Assembly (NCBI GenBank): GCA_038502055.1
Contig: JAXRKN010000043.1
Location: 3,348,001 to 3,412,000, forward strand
Reading direction: 5' to 3'
Length of the DNA: 64,000 nucleotides
Source: Tanytarsus gracilentus
Taxonomy: Eukaryota; Arthropoda; Insecta; Diptera; Chironomidae
A model generated the notes under the pieces. The model saw only the letters and a list, made by a program, of their open reading frames with translations, searched no databases and was not told the origin of the DNA. This document shows, in pieces, positions 11,753 to 26,700 of the stretch (position 1 is its first letter; each line of letters begins with the position of its first letter). The position numbers were made by a program, and so were the translations under genes.

Positions 11753-14700
11753 TTTGTTTTCTTTTTCCAAATTCGCCAATGGAGAAATTCTCCGCCGTAC
11801 TTCCCTCACACCACAAAAGATGCATCGGGCGTGGAACAATTGGAAATTTTAAAAATTTGTATGCTGTTTGCATTCACCTTTAGCAGCAGCATATCCTTAC
11901 ATGATGCACATTTGTGTGCGTGCTATGCACCACCGGCTGGTGTGTCCGTAACCATAGCAAAATTCTTTAACAAACAGTAAAGTCAAAATGTGGAAGAAGA
12001 AAAACGTTAATCGCTGAATGAAAATGCATTTTTTTAACAGAACCAAACACATGCACATTTTCGTTGTGGCAGGTAAAAAAAATTGATTGAGAGCGTGTAA
12101 TGCACAACATTGAAAATAGAGCAGGGTTCCTCGAGGATGTTCTGCAATAAATTATTAATAACTTTCCGTTCATAATCGCATTTCGATGAATGAAAAGAAA
12201 GTAATTCAAGGGTGACAATTGAGGAGAGAAAGTTCTCAATTGCAAGTCAAGGAATTTGCAGTTAATTAAAGTAATAGATTTGGGGTAAAATGATCGAGGG
12301 GAAGATTTTAATGTGTGAAATTCAATTCGCTCAATTATTACAATTAATATTGCATGGATGATTTATTAGGGAAAATATTTGTATGAATAAAATTAGTCAT
12401 GGAAATTCAAAACTGTATAATAAGTTATTATTAATTTAAATTTAAAGGTTAACAAAAAATTTAAGATTCTAAAAATTACTCAGTACCTACTTATTATTCA
12501 TTGCTAAATTTAAATTTAAAATTAACGGAAATTTGTTAGATTGTGTTTGCATAAAAATGTCACAATCCCTTTGATAATTTCTTTTTTATTTCTAACAAAA
12601 ACCCTAAAAATGTAATAAAATTCTCGACTTCCTTAAGAAAAAAATCTCTTCACTTCCTTCTCATAAAGAATCAATTTAAAATTCATAAAAGCGCATCACG
12701 ATCATGTGATCGCACATGGAAGTGAGAAGGAGAAAAAATTTCTTTATTTACTCAATAATTTCTCTTTCGAACAAAAAATTGTTCTTTACACGAAGATTTT
12801 TTTACAGCGTGTGTAAATTTTCTCTCGCTTGTTGATGAGGCGTGGAGCATTCATTATGTATCCAGCTCATGCAGATGAGACCTGATGTTTAAATTACAAA
12901 ACAAATAAAGGAAATTTTTTATGAGTTATGTAAGATTAAAACTCATCATCAGATGTGCACACAAAGTTCTATGTGTGAGATCTCTCTGAGATAGTTTGCA
13001 CCTTTTCTTCTTGCATTTATCTGTCTACGCTCTCCTTCCGTGCACAATAGAGAATTTGATACTTGCCTAAACAATATTGCAGCGAGGTTTGAGACTGTTA
13101 TGGTACTTTCTGGCAGCTGCATACGCTGAATAGTGAAAATGCGACTAATGAGCCATGTCATTGAAGTTTGTAACAACCATTGATAATTTTTGTTTACTTC
13201 GCTATCTCTCAAAATATTTTAAACATTCATGTAAGCATAAAAATTCCAAAAAGGCGATAAATTTTTTGCTAATTCAAGCGAGAATTTTTTAAACGCCAAT
13301 CGTGAACGAAAATTTCTCTTGCAAGGAGTGGAAACTGAATTATTAAAAATGATTCGCGAAATAAAATATAAAATAATTAAACGTTGAGTGTCCACCCCTT
13401 AAACTATTTAGAAGAAATTTTCCTCTCACTCGCAACTTTGCATTTGATGCACATCGAAAGATGAAAATTTTCGTCTTCTCGCGCCTAGAAAAATTTAGGT
13501 CAACATAGAGCGAGAAAATGTGAAATAAATCGTGCGATCGAAATAAAAATAAGCACATCGTAAAATATTAAAACAATTTTTTCCTCCTCTCGCAGTTCCT
13601 CAAATAAATAAACGCAGTTGAGAGAGAAATGTTGATATTTAAAACCTTTCGATGTAATGATGCAATCGGAAGAGATCACTGTTGCTATCTTGTGTGTGTT
13701 TTAAGCATGAGAAGGAAAATATTTTGAAGTTCAAAGAGAAAAGTTTCAGTTAATTTTTTACATGAGTCATCGTGAGGCGTGACGACAAAGTTGTTGGAAA
13801 ATTTGAGGAATTAAGAAAATTTATTTCTCGATTTTTCAAAAATTTAGCTATGATTTAAAATTTGAAGTTTTGAAAAAAATTAAAATGTTTCAAATTTTTT
13901 AAATTTCTAAAATTAAAAAATTGAAAGAATTTTAGTGGAAAAAAGTGAAACTAAAAATATCCCAGACAAAGAAATATTTCCTCAAAATTTTGTCATGCCT
14001 CAGCATTAAATTGTCACTCAAAAGAATGTGACATCAAGAAGTCACCGAAAGGGCGCAATTCATCTAAATTTTATCATTTCGAGTGTCTTTAAGTAAATCC
14101 CACGAATATTTTTATGATTCACACAATTTATGACTCAAAGCATATAAAAATAGTTTTGCTGATCATTGAATTTTCATGAAACTGCTTTGCTCACTCGAAA
14201 GTGCGTTATGCCCTAAAAAAATATACTTCACCGATGCCACAAAAGATATATTTACGGCTTATTTTAGGGGATTAAGCCAAAATAATTGTAGGACAGTTGC
14301 CGACACAGAAAAAAAGCACTCGAAAGTGGATTATGAGAATTTTTAGGTTATTTTATTACACATGGCGTGTTTGGCAGGATATTCCTTGGTGCATAACAAA
14401 AAAAAGGTCAAGGATGTGGTTTTATGGCACATCTGATAGTGCATTAAAAAATATTTTTCAACCTTGTGCATTCATGACATTTGCCAGGAAAGAAATTTGG
14501 TGCCAAAATAATTTTTTATCTCCATTATCGTCAGCCTTGGCGGTGCGTAAAACCTCGAAAATCGATTACTCAAAGCATGTAAAGCAATTCCCCCAACTCC
14601 TGTTCCAAAAAATGGAGCAAAAATCGATTCATTTTTATGTATGAACTTTAACAAAGCTCCAGACATCTCGTCGACGCCAGGAATTTAATATCGCTATTCG

Positions 14701-17700
14701 CCGTCCTCTTCTTGGCAATTGAGTGCATCATCATATGACGACAATCTTCTTTTTCTTCCCTCTCACTCTTGTTGCTTGGCACTCATTCCGTTTATGTCAT
14801 GGCTAAATATCCTATTATGCGATAATATGGAAGCAAATAAATTCATCCCTCGATTTGTTTGCTTTTATCTCACTGACACACAAACGAAATGCGTGAATTT
14901 ATTTCATTTCCAATCCAATGCGTTGCTTTATATTTCATGATTTCCGATCGTTTCATTAAGCGAGTGAATTTCCATAGGGAAGTGGAATTTTATTTATGTG
15001 GTCAGCGTGTCCTCTTTTGGGAATAATCTCGGTAATGCATTTTAATGCGATTTGCTTAATGGAAAATTTTCCGCTTTGAAGTTGGATATGAAAAATTTTC
15101 GTGGTATTAAAAAATTTAGAATTAAAAAAATTCATTAATTTCATTGAAATAATTTAATTTAATATTTAAGGATTCGAACCTTCAATTTGATCAATTTAAT
15201 TTTTATATTTTTTCTTCATACAAAATTATTTAGTTTTTCGATCTTTAAATCCTAGATTTTCGTCCCCTTCCAAAAAATAATTTCAATTAAGGAAAATTTT
15301 CTTTCATAATTTATAGCTTTTTTTCTGTGTCACCCGCTTATCGCCAAACACCCAACAGTAGCTTTTATCTCTCTCTCACATTTTCCAACTGTGTGACTAG
15401 TTTGCACTCTGACGATGTCAATGTGCTGCCATAATGTCGCCTATACACTTCGTGTAGAGTTTTTTAAAAAAGATTCTTAATATTAAACTCTCGTGATCAA
15501 GAGCAAATGGATTTCATCACAATTAAGTTAATTTTTATTCTTTCGGGAGCGAGAATAAAAATTGTTCGAGATTAATGACCGATTTATGATGATGGTTGTG
15601 GTATATGCTCGGTGCCCGAGAGAGTCTTTTTGATGTTAATTGAAATGAACGATAAAGCAATCAAAACCCCGGCAGTCGGTGTCTGTGTCGATGTGTGTTG
15701 ATAAATTTATAGGAAAAGAGGCGATAATTTCTCTGTTTTACAGCGAGGAAAAACAAATTCATAGCATGTGCAAAATGCAGTGATGAGTGCATTAAAATAA
15801 AAATCCCATTTTCACTTTTTTTCAATGCCAAAAAACATGAACATCTCGCCTACACGTTAAAAGCAGCTCATTGAAATGCAAATTGATGTGAAATGTTTTT
15901 CATTTCGAAGTGTCACGCTGTGAGCCGACTGTGCGATGGCTCAGTTATGTGTGGAAAAGACAATGCGACATTAATTTTCATATTCAGCCGTTAATTAAAT
16001 TGAAATTTTTATGGAGCTCATGTGAAAAGCGACATGACGATGATTATGATTATTATCGAGATCGTGCGCAGCGAATGAAAATGGAGTTGTGACTTTTTTG
16101 AATTTTTAATTAAAATGCTAAAAATTTAACGGACATTTTTGAAGTTTTAAAAATTATCTCATCACGTTCAAGATGATGAAAAAAGAATTCTCGTGATATT
16201 GCAGCATTCATGTCTTGAAAACCCAAGTGTCTGTTGAGATCACAATGATTAGTCATGATTTTTCTTCAAGTTTCTGAAGGTGATTCAACACACATCGTCG
16301 ACAATAAAAACACTTTGAACATAATTGGCAATTCATGTCACAACCCGAAACATGAAATAGCCACCACAAAAAAAAATATTTTAAAGTCTACGTCAAGTGT
16401 CGATAATGATGATTCTATTAAAATTCAAAGACCTGAAACTTTCCCTCATATATGCAACACGTTGTGTCAATCTCTATATGCGGTCCGATCTCATTAAGGC
16501 ACAACAAACTCATCATCATCACATTTCTTCGTTGTCGGCGGCGGTTTTTACACTTTTGGGTTGATGCACGTCCAACAAATTGCTTAGGAGATTTATGTGC
16601 GATGACACAGATGAGAGCTCTAAATTTCTAAAAATTCTCGTATTGCGATTTTTACAGCTGCAGTTTTGAATACTAATTGTTGCAGGCACTAAAATAGAAT
16701 TTCCTCAATAAAAAATATTTAAAAATATTTTTAGATAAAAATAATTAAGGACAAATTTCTAGTTCAAGTTATTAAAAGTCAAGGGATGGAACAGATGAAT
16801 TTCCAAAAATTTATAAGCGATTAATCTTAGGATTTAAAATTAAGTCAATATTTTAAATCTTGAGATTTAAGATTTAAATTGTTATTTTTAATCTTAGGAT
16901 TTAAAATTAATAATTTTAAGCTTGAGATTTAAAATTCATATTAATATTTTAAATCTTAAGATTAAAAATTCCAAGTGTCCAACCATCAAAAACTTCACCT
17001 AAAAAATCCACTAAGCAAACTTGATTGTCAGTTGAACCGCTCATTGAATTCTCAATCATTTCCTCAAGGCAGGACTTTTTCTGTTTTGTATATGTTATGC
17101 TAATACGTACGATTTCAACAAGATTGAAGGCTCACAACCTTAACCATGTGTATCATGTACATGTTTGCACAAATAAATAATTAAATGTTTACCCAACGCC
17201 CGAAAAAAATCAATTAAAAGCTTTTCGGATAAAAATAAATCAAATTAGTCGTGAAAAGTGTGAGACGATGTTCGTAAACATAGACACGCGGTCCAAGTGA
17301 AGGCCATTGAGAGAAACGGCAAGTTGAAGCTCGTGCTTCAAGTGGAATGTTTTCGAACTGACTTAGTCATTAAGACATCTCGACTACTAATTCGTGATCA
17401 ACAACGTTCGCTCATTTCGCACAAGTATTTAATAATTTAAATACAATATTTATTTTACGCGTTTTAGAGAAAATTCTTTGCTTGCGATGAGCAAGCGTTT
17501 AGTATTAAAATGCGATATTTAAATGTTAATTATTGATTAAGCTGTTTGGCCACTATAATGACGCGTCACATCATAATTCAACCTTCAGACTTATACGAAA
17601 GCATATTAGACACAATTGCATGACAATGAAGCTCATTTAAAGCGAAAAAACATTTTTGTCATATGCGGTCATCACACGAATGTCAACGTGCTAAAATGAT

Positions 17701-20700
17701 GAATTACCCGTCGCCATACGACCAGTCTTTTTTTTGTGTATGAATTTCCTTATCACACTCGCAAAAATTTGCATGCACAAACAATGGCGTTATAAATTAA
17801 ATTTGTCACTATTGTGACTTAAAAGGATTTTTGTCGACACATTTAGAAATTCTTTTTCCAACCTTTCACTTTAAATGGACATTGGAAGCTTGTGGCGCTC
17901 GCGAAGAGACCGCATTGCAGTCCATGTACGTGCTTGATATCGATGTGAATTAATGAAATTATTCTCGATTGTTGGCACCGAACAAGTTGTAAGAAAAATA
18001 TTTTCAGATTGCATTCCAACATCGAGTGATCTCCACATTGCTGAAAGATCAAGTGAAAAAAGGTGAAGGGGAGGGACACGAAATTTTTTTAATTTTTTAA
18101 TAAACATTTTTATGAAAAAAAAATTAAAAATAAAATTTTTAAAAATCTTTTATAAACTTAGTGTCCTCCTCTTGGTTAAATATTTTCTCTACGTATGGCA
18201 TTCTTTTTTGAATGAATTAATTAAATTGTAGACAAACCTGTAAGTGAATTGACTCATTCATAAAAATATCTCTCGAACTGCACACGACTATTACGCTTGT
18301 CCGAGGTGACGTCGAATCGTTCGGAATAATCAATTCAATATAAATTTATATATCATGGAGAGAAAAGCAAATAATCATTTATCATTGAGTTGCATTTCTG
18401 AGTGACTCATTTTCAATTTTAATCACTTCCCTATTCATAATTCATTCATAGACTGCGAAAGGAAAATTGTCTAACAATGATGGTGAAATTAATGGAAATT
18501 GGCGCACTTAACGCTGTTTATTTTTAGGACATTTTATTAAAGTAATTTATTCAACTTGGATTTAAAGCTGCAGTTAAAAATATTTACGATCAAAATGTTA
18601 AATTTCGAAAACAATTTTTATATACTCGGGATAAGAATTTTGTAAATAAGATTAAATTTCAGTTAAAGACGAGAATTTATCGTGTTTATCGTTCTCGAAG
18701 AATTTAAAAAATTTCTTGATAGTGAAAATAATTTTATTCTTTTCCAAGCAAGAGTGAAAATTATTGTTTTAGTTAGCGTGCAAAAATTTCCTGCATACTA
18801 AAAAATTCAGAATTGAATTTCAAAAGTTATTTGATATTTTAAAGGATTTAAATTTCAGCATACTTTAGAAATCAAATGAATCACTGGAAATAATTAGAAA
18901 AAAATTCATTGTTTATGACTTAAAATTGTCGTAAATTAATTTTAATTAAAAGTTCAGCAGAAAAAATGGAAACGTTTGTAATTGAAAATATTTATGTCAA
19001 GTTCTGATATTGTGAATTGCATCCAGATGTTGGAAGTTTTTCAGAAATATTTTTCTTATTTTCAATTTACAAAGAAAATTAACGCCTTAAAAAATAAAAT
19101 AATTTTCTGCTCGAATGAAAATCTTTTTTGCTCAACGTCTGACCCCAACTTCCATCTCATGACATCATTCATAGGAAATCAACTCTTACGAATGAATAAT
19201 TTGTCTTCTTCTTCGCAATATTTATATTGCTCACATTAATATTCGATGGCATAATGATCATCATTTATACTGACATTCATTGCCATCTCCGACGAGCGTC
19301 TTCCACAGAAGCAATAACTGCAGCTCGCTTCTCAATGTATTTAACAAAACAGCTTCATTGTCTAGCAAACGTGTGAGTGTTTTTATGTTAGCTATATGCA
19401 AAGAGAAGTTAATTATAGATTTATACAAAAATTTCGTAACTATTGTCTCAGTTAAAAAAATATTTTCATGTGATTTCCTTAAATGGTTAAAAAGTTAATT
19501 GACATGCAAAAGAATATAATTAATCTATAGAGAATTCGATCGCGTGATTGATATGCTGTAGAGGTGTTGCGAAAGGTGTGCGGCACGCGGTATGCCTAGG
19601 CAGTCAATCAAACATTTTTGTGGTAGGTCGAGATTGCTAATTACCGTCATGTTTTTTGAAATTGATCTCGATGTTAATTTAGTTTTACATGCGAGCAAAA
19701 ATTAATCTAACATTTCCCAAAATAAATTTTTTTTTGATTGATCTTCACAATTTTATTTTTAGAATATTTTTGCAATTGACTTTTCCGTCAATTTTCCATC
19801 TTGCAAACATTCCCATTAACAAAAAATAGCGAGAGTAAAAATTGTGTTTACAAGCTCATCGGCGTATTTGAAATAAAAATTTGTTTGCATGTTCACAGTC
19901 ATTTAAATCGCAGATTTTCCTTCCCCGCAACAAGAATTTTATTTTCTCGCCGCATGAAGATCAAAAGTGATGTGTTTGAGGATGAAATCACTGTTGACAT
20001 TGCGCAAGTTATAGCGAAATTTGTTTCATGAAGAGATGGAGAGGATTAAAAAAGGCGGAAGAGTGATGATGTGCGAGAAGGGCACAATTGGGTGTAAAAT
20101 TTTTCAATCGTGTAAAATTCATTAATTCTGGCAAGAGTTGATCATTTTTAAGTCTTTATATTAGATTTAATTTTAATCACTTTAAAAAAATGTAAAAACT
20201 ATTACAAAATTTAAGCTTAAACAATGGGTTCGAATCCTAAATTTATAATATGTAATATAAAATCTAATGTAATTTACAAAATATTTTTTAAATTTTATAT
20301 TTTTAAATATTTTTTCCGCAAGTTTTCAATCCTTTAATTTATTTTTTACATCTTTTAAAGGCGATCTATCGAAGTTTGCTCATATTATTAGCGTGTATCA
20401 ATCTATATTGAAATAGTCTCGCTTGTAGCTTGTCTAACACCCAAAATATGCTCACATGACGCAATCATCGTTAGTCAGAAGTTGGCTTAATGTTTCTCAC
20501 ATGGTCATGAAAAGAAACAAAAATTCACAAAAGATAATTTTTTATGCTTCTCACATCAAAAGCATTAAAAATCGCCCAAGTTTAGTCGTAAAATGAGATT
20601 GACATAACTCGCGCACTGAATAGAACGTGGAGTAAGTCGAGTTGTTGATGGAAGTGAAGATTTCCAAGGTGACAATGATGAATTTATATGCATGACAGTT

Positions 20701-23700
20701 GAGAGCTGTAAAAATGAGTAAAAAATTTATTATCATTGCGCGAATGAATCAAAATCGATTGATGGTCGGCTGCCACCTCGAACATTTAATTGCGCATAAA
20801 CATTTACACAATTAATTTCACATTTTTTATTTATTAAATTTGATCTCGCGTGATGTGCCAAAAAAGTCACACCGCAATTTCACTTTGATGTCGAGTTAAA
20901 ATTATTCCGTCATCTTTTTACAAACGTTAATTATTGCAATGATAAATTGAGTCATTTGAGTGGCCAGGTGAGAGCACTTGAAGGTGTCTCTAAATTTGTG
21001 TAAAAATATTTAAGATGAAGTGTCCACACCTTGACAGATTCTGTTCGATATAGTTACAAGGCGAGAAATAACTGCAATCATTTATTAATCTTTATTGGCT
21101 CTTTCGAGTGTATTCGTGTACTTTATCGATCGTCATCGACCGTCATGGATGTTGAGCAAGTGCATAAAAATTTTAACGATAAACAAGATTTTTTCTCGCT
21201 ATTAATTTACGAGAGAGAATTACTTTGATGAATTTTTATTAATTGTAAGTGCGACGATGATAAATCGCAAAGTTGAGTCACATTTTACAAAGTTGAGGTT
21301 AATTTGAATATTTTTTAAAACGAAGAAGTGCACATTGGAATTTTCTTGCGTTTGTAAAATGGCATCGCGTGGCTAGGAATAATAAAACTACTCGATGTGT
21401 TAAAAACTCCCCACTGAGAAATGTTAAAAAGTTGATTTACTTGAGATTTTTTAATGAAGCAAATATTGTTTATTAATAAATGAAATTAAAATTCAATAAA
21501 TTATTTTCATACTTTGTAAGCTTCGCTAATTACCAAATCCTAGATTATAAATTTAATCCTTGATTAAAAATTAATCCTCACTGGGTTAGAAAAGTTAGAA
21601 AGTTCCACCTGTTCAAAGTGATTTATGGAACTCGCCATCATTGAAGAGTTGAACAATCAATAAGAATTACATTTAAAAATTTTTAATGTCCATTTCCATT
21701 CGTGGAAAATTGCGTCATTAAAATTAATCGCTAGATTTCCATTTGAGTTAAATTAATGACTCCTCAAGTACAGTTTTCGGATTGAATTGCAGAATATGAA
21801 AATTATTATGTCATTCTACGAGCGACATGCTCTATTTGCATATTAACATATTATTGTGATATTAAAAAAAGCGAGTTAATGGTTTCCAGTGGCTGTTTGT
21901 AATTTATGAGCGAGTAAGACCCACTTTCAATCGAGAATATTGCTTACTGCATAAAAATCGTGTAATCGATTAAACTTTTTCTCTCTCTTCAAATATCCCC
22001 AAGAAAATTGCTGTCGAGGCTGCACCTTAAGCTCCGTTTCTCATTGTTGACACACATTACTGAATAAATTGCTGTTGTTCCTTCTCCTCCTCCATTTGAG
22101 CTAGCATAATTTAAATCTATTTGCTGCTCCGTCACTCGCCATGCATTTCATCCATCCATCAGTTTATTACTTGAATGCTAAACCACGTCAAAGTTAAAGA
22201 GCACTTTTGTTGGATTGCAAACAATGGCAGAAACGACTTTAAGCTTATGCGAGGGAGTTGAACACTCACGTTGCAATAAAATGAAATAAATATGATTGCT
22301 AAGTTAAGATTACGAAGTTTATTGCATGTTTTTTTTTGAAAATAATCATCAGTAAATTCACCCTAAAAACTCTTTTTCATTGTTAAAGTGTTCCAACCCC
22401 TCCACTTATCATTTCTGTATAATCACATCACGTCATGACACAAACAAAGCAGGAAAATGTTTCGTTTTTGCATAAGAAACATATTTTTAAAAATTTGTAT
22501 ACAAATTCCAATAGACATTGTCATCTACCCGCACGTTGGCGTATGGTTCACACTCTAAATTTATGCTGAATAGATCAGTCGATGGATGAGATGACGAGAC
22601 ACAGCGACAGACCTACTTTTTTTCTAAGCTATGCACACATTCATTAATAGTGGATTGAATTGACCTCGAGGGAGAGAGAGAGAAAATGGAAAACGATCGG
22701 AACGCGCAGCATAAATACGCCCACATTGTTATTGCTAAGTGTTTATACATTGTGTGTCCGTCCAATATTGTGTGACATGTGAGAAAATATTTTTTTCACA
22801 CTTTTGCTTTTCTTCCTCAATGAATGACAGTTAAAGGGAATGTACGCGATTGCGATCGAAGATGGACTTGATGTGTGAAAAATGAGGGAAGGGTTTATGG
22901 ATATTATAATGGAAATTGAGGTTGAGGTTTATGGGTGTGCAAGAAATATTTCTTAAATTTAAAATCAAAGACGGAAAATTTCTTTTTCAAAACAAAATCT
23001 CTAAGACAATTTTCCTCTCATATCATTCACACTCCATCGGCGCTGACACTGTCGTCTGGTGTCTTCATCTTCGACACGATGACGATTAATGTGCGAGACA
23101 ACAAAACTTTTTGTTGGCATCCTAATGCGAAAAGCTGACATTGACTCACGATGACGACATTGTAGGGATGGTAGGCAAATATTGAAATTGTGACTTGTGT
23201 CAATTATGGCGTGCTGGTAGTCTAACTTTGTTGACAGCATTTGATTATATCAATTTCTCACACATATGGCCGAAGTGCGCCGGTATAATTGACCACCGCC
23301 ATACAAGAACAAAGCTTATCAGTCCAGAAGCGATCTAAAGCCAAAAATGTACGATGAAACGCACTCATCGATGTCCAAAAGTCATGAAGAATGACAACAT
23401 GTGTCAGTGAAATTAAAAAGAAGAACTCAAAATAGCGAATGCCATGTGTGAATGTGCTTTGAATAAATTTTCACATTTTGAAAGAGTTAAAATGAAATGA
23501 TGATGGAATTTCCATCGTGCGCAATGTCCAAAAATAATGTCCTCATAAATTTTCAGTGGTGAAACTTTAAAATTAAATCAATTACGAGAAAGAGAAGGAA
23601 ATTTTTTCTATTTTTGAGCTGGAAATTCTTTTGAAGCCCTGCGAGCAAAAAATTTAAAATTTCATTTAAAAAACTTTAAATTCTTTTAAATACAAAATTA

Positions 23701-26700
23701 ACGGAATAATTTAAAAATTTAATTTTTAATGACTCACTGCTCTCAGGGTATTGACTTTTAACATTTTTCATTCTAAAAAATTTCACTCTGATCGCCAGAT
23801 GTTGGTGGATGCTCTTATACTCATTTATTAAATTTATACCGAAAGGAAAAATTCTTGAGAGTGGAGAAATTTCGAAAGGCGGAAATTGGGAAACGTGTTT
23901 TGTGTAATATCAATGAAAAATATGGAAGCAGAACTTACAACATAACAAGATCGCGTGTCACTACCAAGAACATTCCCTCAGATCAGGAAATACTAATAAA
24001 AATCGCCAAACATCGCTTCGCTTCTTTATTTCCTGAGCGAGCTCGTCTGGAAGCGCAGATCAATCAAATTAATTTGCCGTAATGTGTTGCAAGCAACAAG
24101 TCTCAAATCAAGCAATTAAATGCACTTTGTTTGCGCGAGTCTATAATTAATTAAATTACTATAATTTCGCTGATAGATGCGAGTGGCATGTAATTGAGTT
24201 CATACGAAACATTTCATTATGTTTTTGTAGCGTGTTCGTGGCCGAGTGATCTCAAGAGAGTTTCAGAACATGGGTTTGGAGCTGCATGAGGGAGGGCATT
24301 TGCTTTAGGGCTTGAAGGGTAAAAAGTGAACGTTATAAAAATGGAAAATTATGGTTGTTTAAATTTTACAAACTTTTAAAAATTTAAATGCTTTTTAAGC
24401 ACCCATTTCGATGACGTCATTCTCAACTTGATGTAAAATTTTTATTTCTCTATTTCTTCGTTTCAATTCAAAGATTTCATGAAATTGTTAATTTTCTCCC
24501 AAAAGAACACAAAGTAAGAAATAACATCGAGCACATTACACGCATTTTAAAGACGCACATTCTTGATGACTGCAGCGTGTGTGTGTGTGTGTGTGTTCTG
24601 GCGTGCGGAGAGAGTGTAAAAAGCACCAAACAATAAAAACATAGAATGGATCACAAAAAAAATATTGAAATTGTAAGGGCGCGGTTTTCTTTCTCTTTGC
24701 TTCACTTTTTTTTATTATTCTTCCGATAGTGGCCGCAACAAACTCATTCGAACACCGACGTCAAGATTCTTCAACCGCACTCTTCAAATTAGAATTTTTC
24801 CTCTTCTTTCGAGTATGGAAATCGATATTGTGCACTTGAGATGTCATAAAAGTCTTTTTGAAAAAGATTTTATAATGCAGTAGCATGCATTCAGTGAGCG
24901 ATTATTAGCATTGAGTGGGTCTCGTGACGCCACGATAAAATTAATGCGATAATTAAAAAAGTTTTATATTCGCTGATGGAGAAAAAAATAATGAGAAAAA
25001 CTGAATTTATTTGTTTGGGATTTTTTTAATACAAAATTTTTTTTAAAAATTTTGATCTTTAAATTTTTACCCACACGAACACTCGACTTTTCAACATTGT
25101 AGCGTTCGATTATCTTCAATCGAATTTATGCACATAAAAATTCAATTCAATGAGCAGCAAGAAAGCAGTACTGCAATCGCGTGAACGGAAACAGTTCTTC
25201 TTTCTCTCGCTCGCTATTATTTTGTTGTTCAGTACTTAACGGTTCATGTTTCTGCACGTGTTGCCCTTCCCAAAAGATATACGGCGTTGATGACTAAGGA
25301 AGAAATAAACGAGAGGAATTGATAAAGAGAAAATCGTGAAAAAGAGGTTTTTAATGATCATTAAGACACTCATTAGGTTGAGTGCGACATATCAAGGCTT
25401 AGTTAATCAAGAAAAAAATAAAATTGAGAGCATTTTGGCATTGACCAGAGGATAAAAGTGTGATTAATAATCATGAGGTTAGAAACAAATTAGAAATGCA
25501 AAAAATATGCAAATTTCATAAATCTTTGTGTGAGTCAGAATAACTTTTAGTTTGGGTTCAACTTGAAATTATTTCACTTCGATTTATGATTCATTCTGGT
25601 GACTTAATTTACGATCAAAACTTGCAAGTTCTTTGAATGCAAATTCTCTGACGTTAATTCCGAGCGTTAGATTCCCATATTGAGCTCACGCTTATGCCTA
25701 TATGACACAATTTATGAAAACGATATGACGCAACAGAGAAAAAAATTAAAAAAGAACTCGAGAACTGCAAATAAATTATGTGTCTCTTCTTTTTTGGCTG
25801 TTTTCATGCAGCGTATATTGTGTAACGTTTAATATAAACCACGATCTCTCTCCCTCGACGACATGCTCACATTTTATTCTGTATGAATGACCCGAGGCGC
25901 GACCTCCCAATGCAATGTAAAAAGAAAAGAAGAAGATTAAGTGGAAAAGAACTCGAGTGAGAAAAAATAAATTGTAAAATCATCTTCCTAGTCGAAAAGA
26001 GCAGAGAGACATTGGATCGTGAGTGGTTTTGGACTTTTTAGAGCATGAAACGAGCGCATTTGGTGATTCTTGGTAATTTAATTGGTGTTATGGGAAATTT
26101 TTGGATTAGATAATTTTAAAAATTCTTCATAGATTTTTAAAATTGAAATAAAATGCGTTAAAATTGTTTTCTTTTACCTAATTTACACTCAATTCCCTTT
26201 AACAACCACAAAATGATGCATGAAATTAATCAAAAAAGAACCTTCGAAAAAAAACATTAGAGACAGAATAATTTTTGGGATCGACCCAGTCAAGAAGAAA
26301 ACATGCCGAAGACGAAAGCATAAAAAATTAGTTCTAGGGATGAAAACTTTCAAATTTTTAAAAAATTACATTTAAATTTAATTTCAGTGAAAATGAAAAT
26401 TTAAAATAAATCAAGAATTTAAAACTTAAAATTTTCCATCCCTTGGAAATTAAGCAAGATAAATTTTCGTCTTTGAACTTAAATAATAATTTGTAGATGG
26501 ATATTTTGAATGAACATCCATGTGCGTTGTTCGCGTCGTCTTGATTCTCGCGATCATGTTGATGTTGTTCAATCATCTCCCAATGCACTTTTTCTGTATT
26601 TTTCGTTAATAAAAACCTCAGAGAATGAAAGAAAATGAAAAAATAGTCTTAAGAAGAAAATTAATTATTTTACTGAAAGGCGGCGGTTGTAAAGAAGACT

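Noticed and set aside
11670..11980. Open frames coding for long poly-Phe or poly-Lys
   Set aside because: They are products of the poly-T tract at 11694-11766, not genes.
14297..14644. 115-codon open frame in the giant intron, overlapping one on the other strand
   Set aside because: The composition is not protein-like, no domain is seen and no splice signals frame it.
20227..20237. A possible tRNA gene at the GGTTCGAATCC motif
   Set aside because: The T-arm core is present, but no acceptor stem, D-arm or anticodon arm can be folded around this or the other copies.
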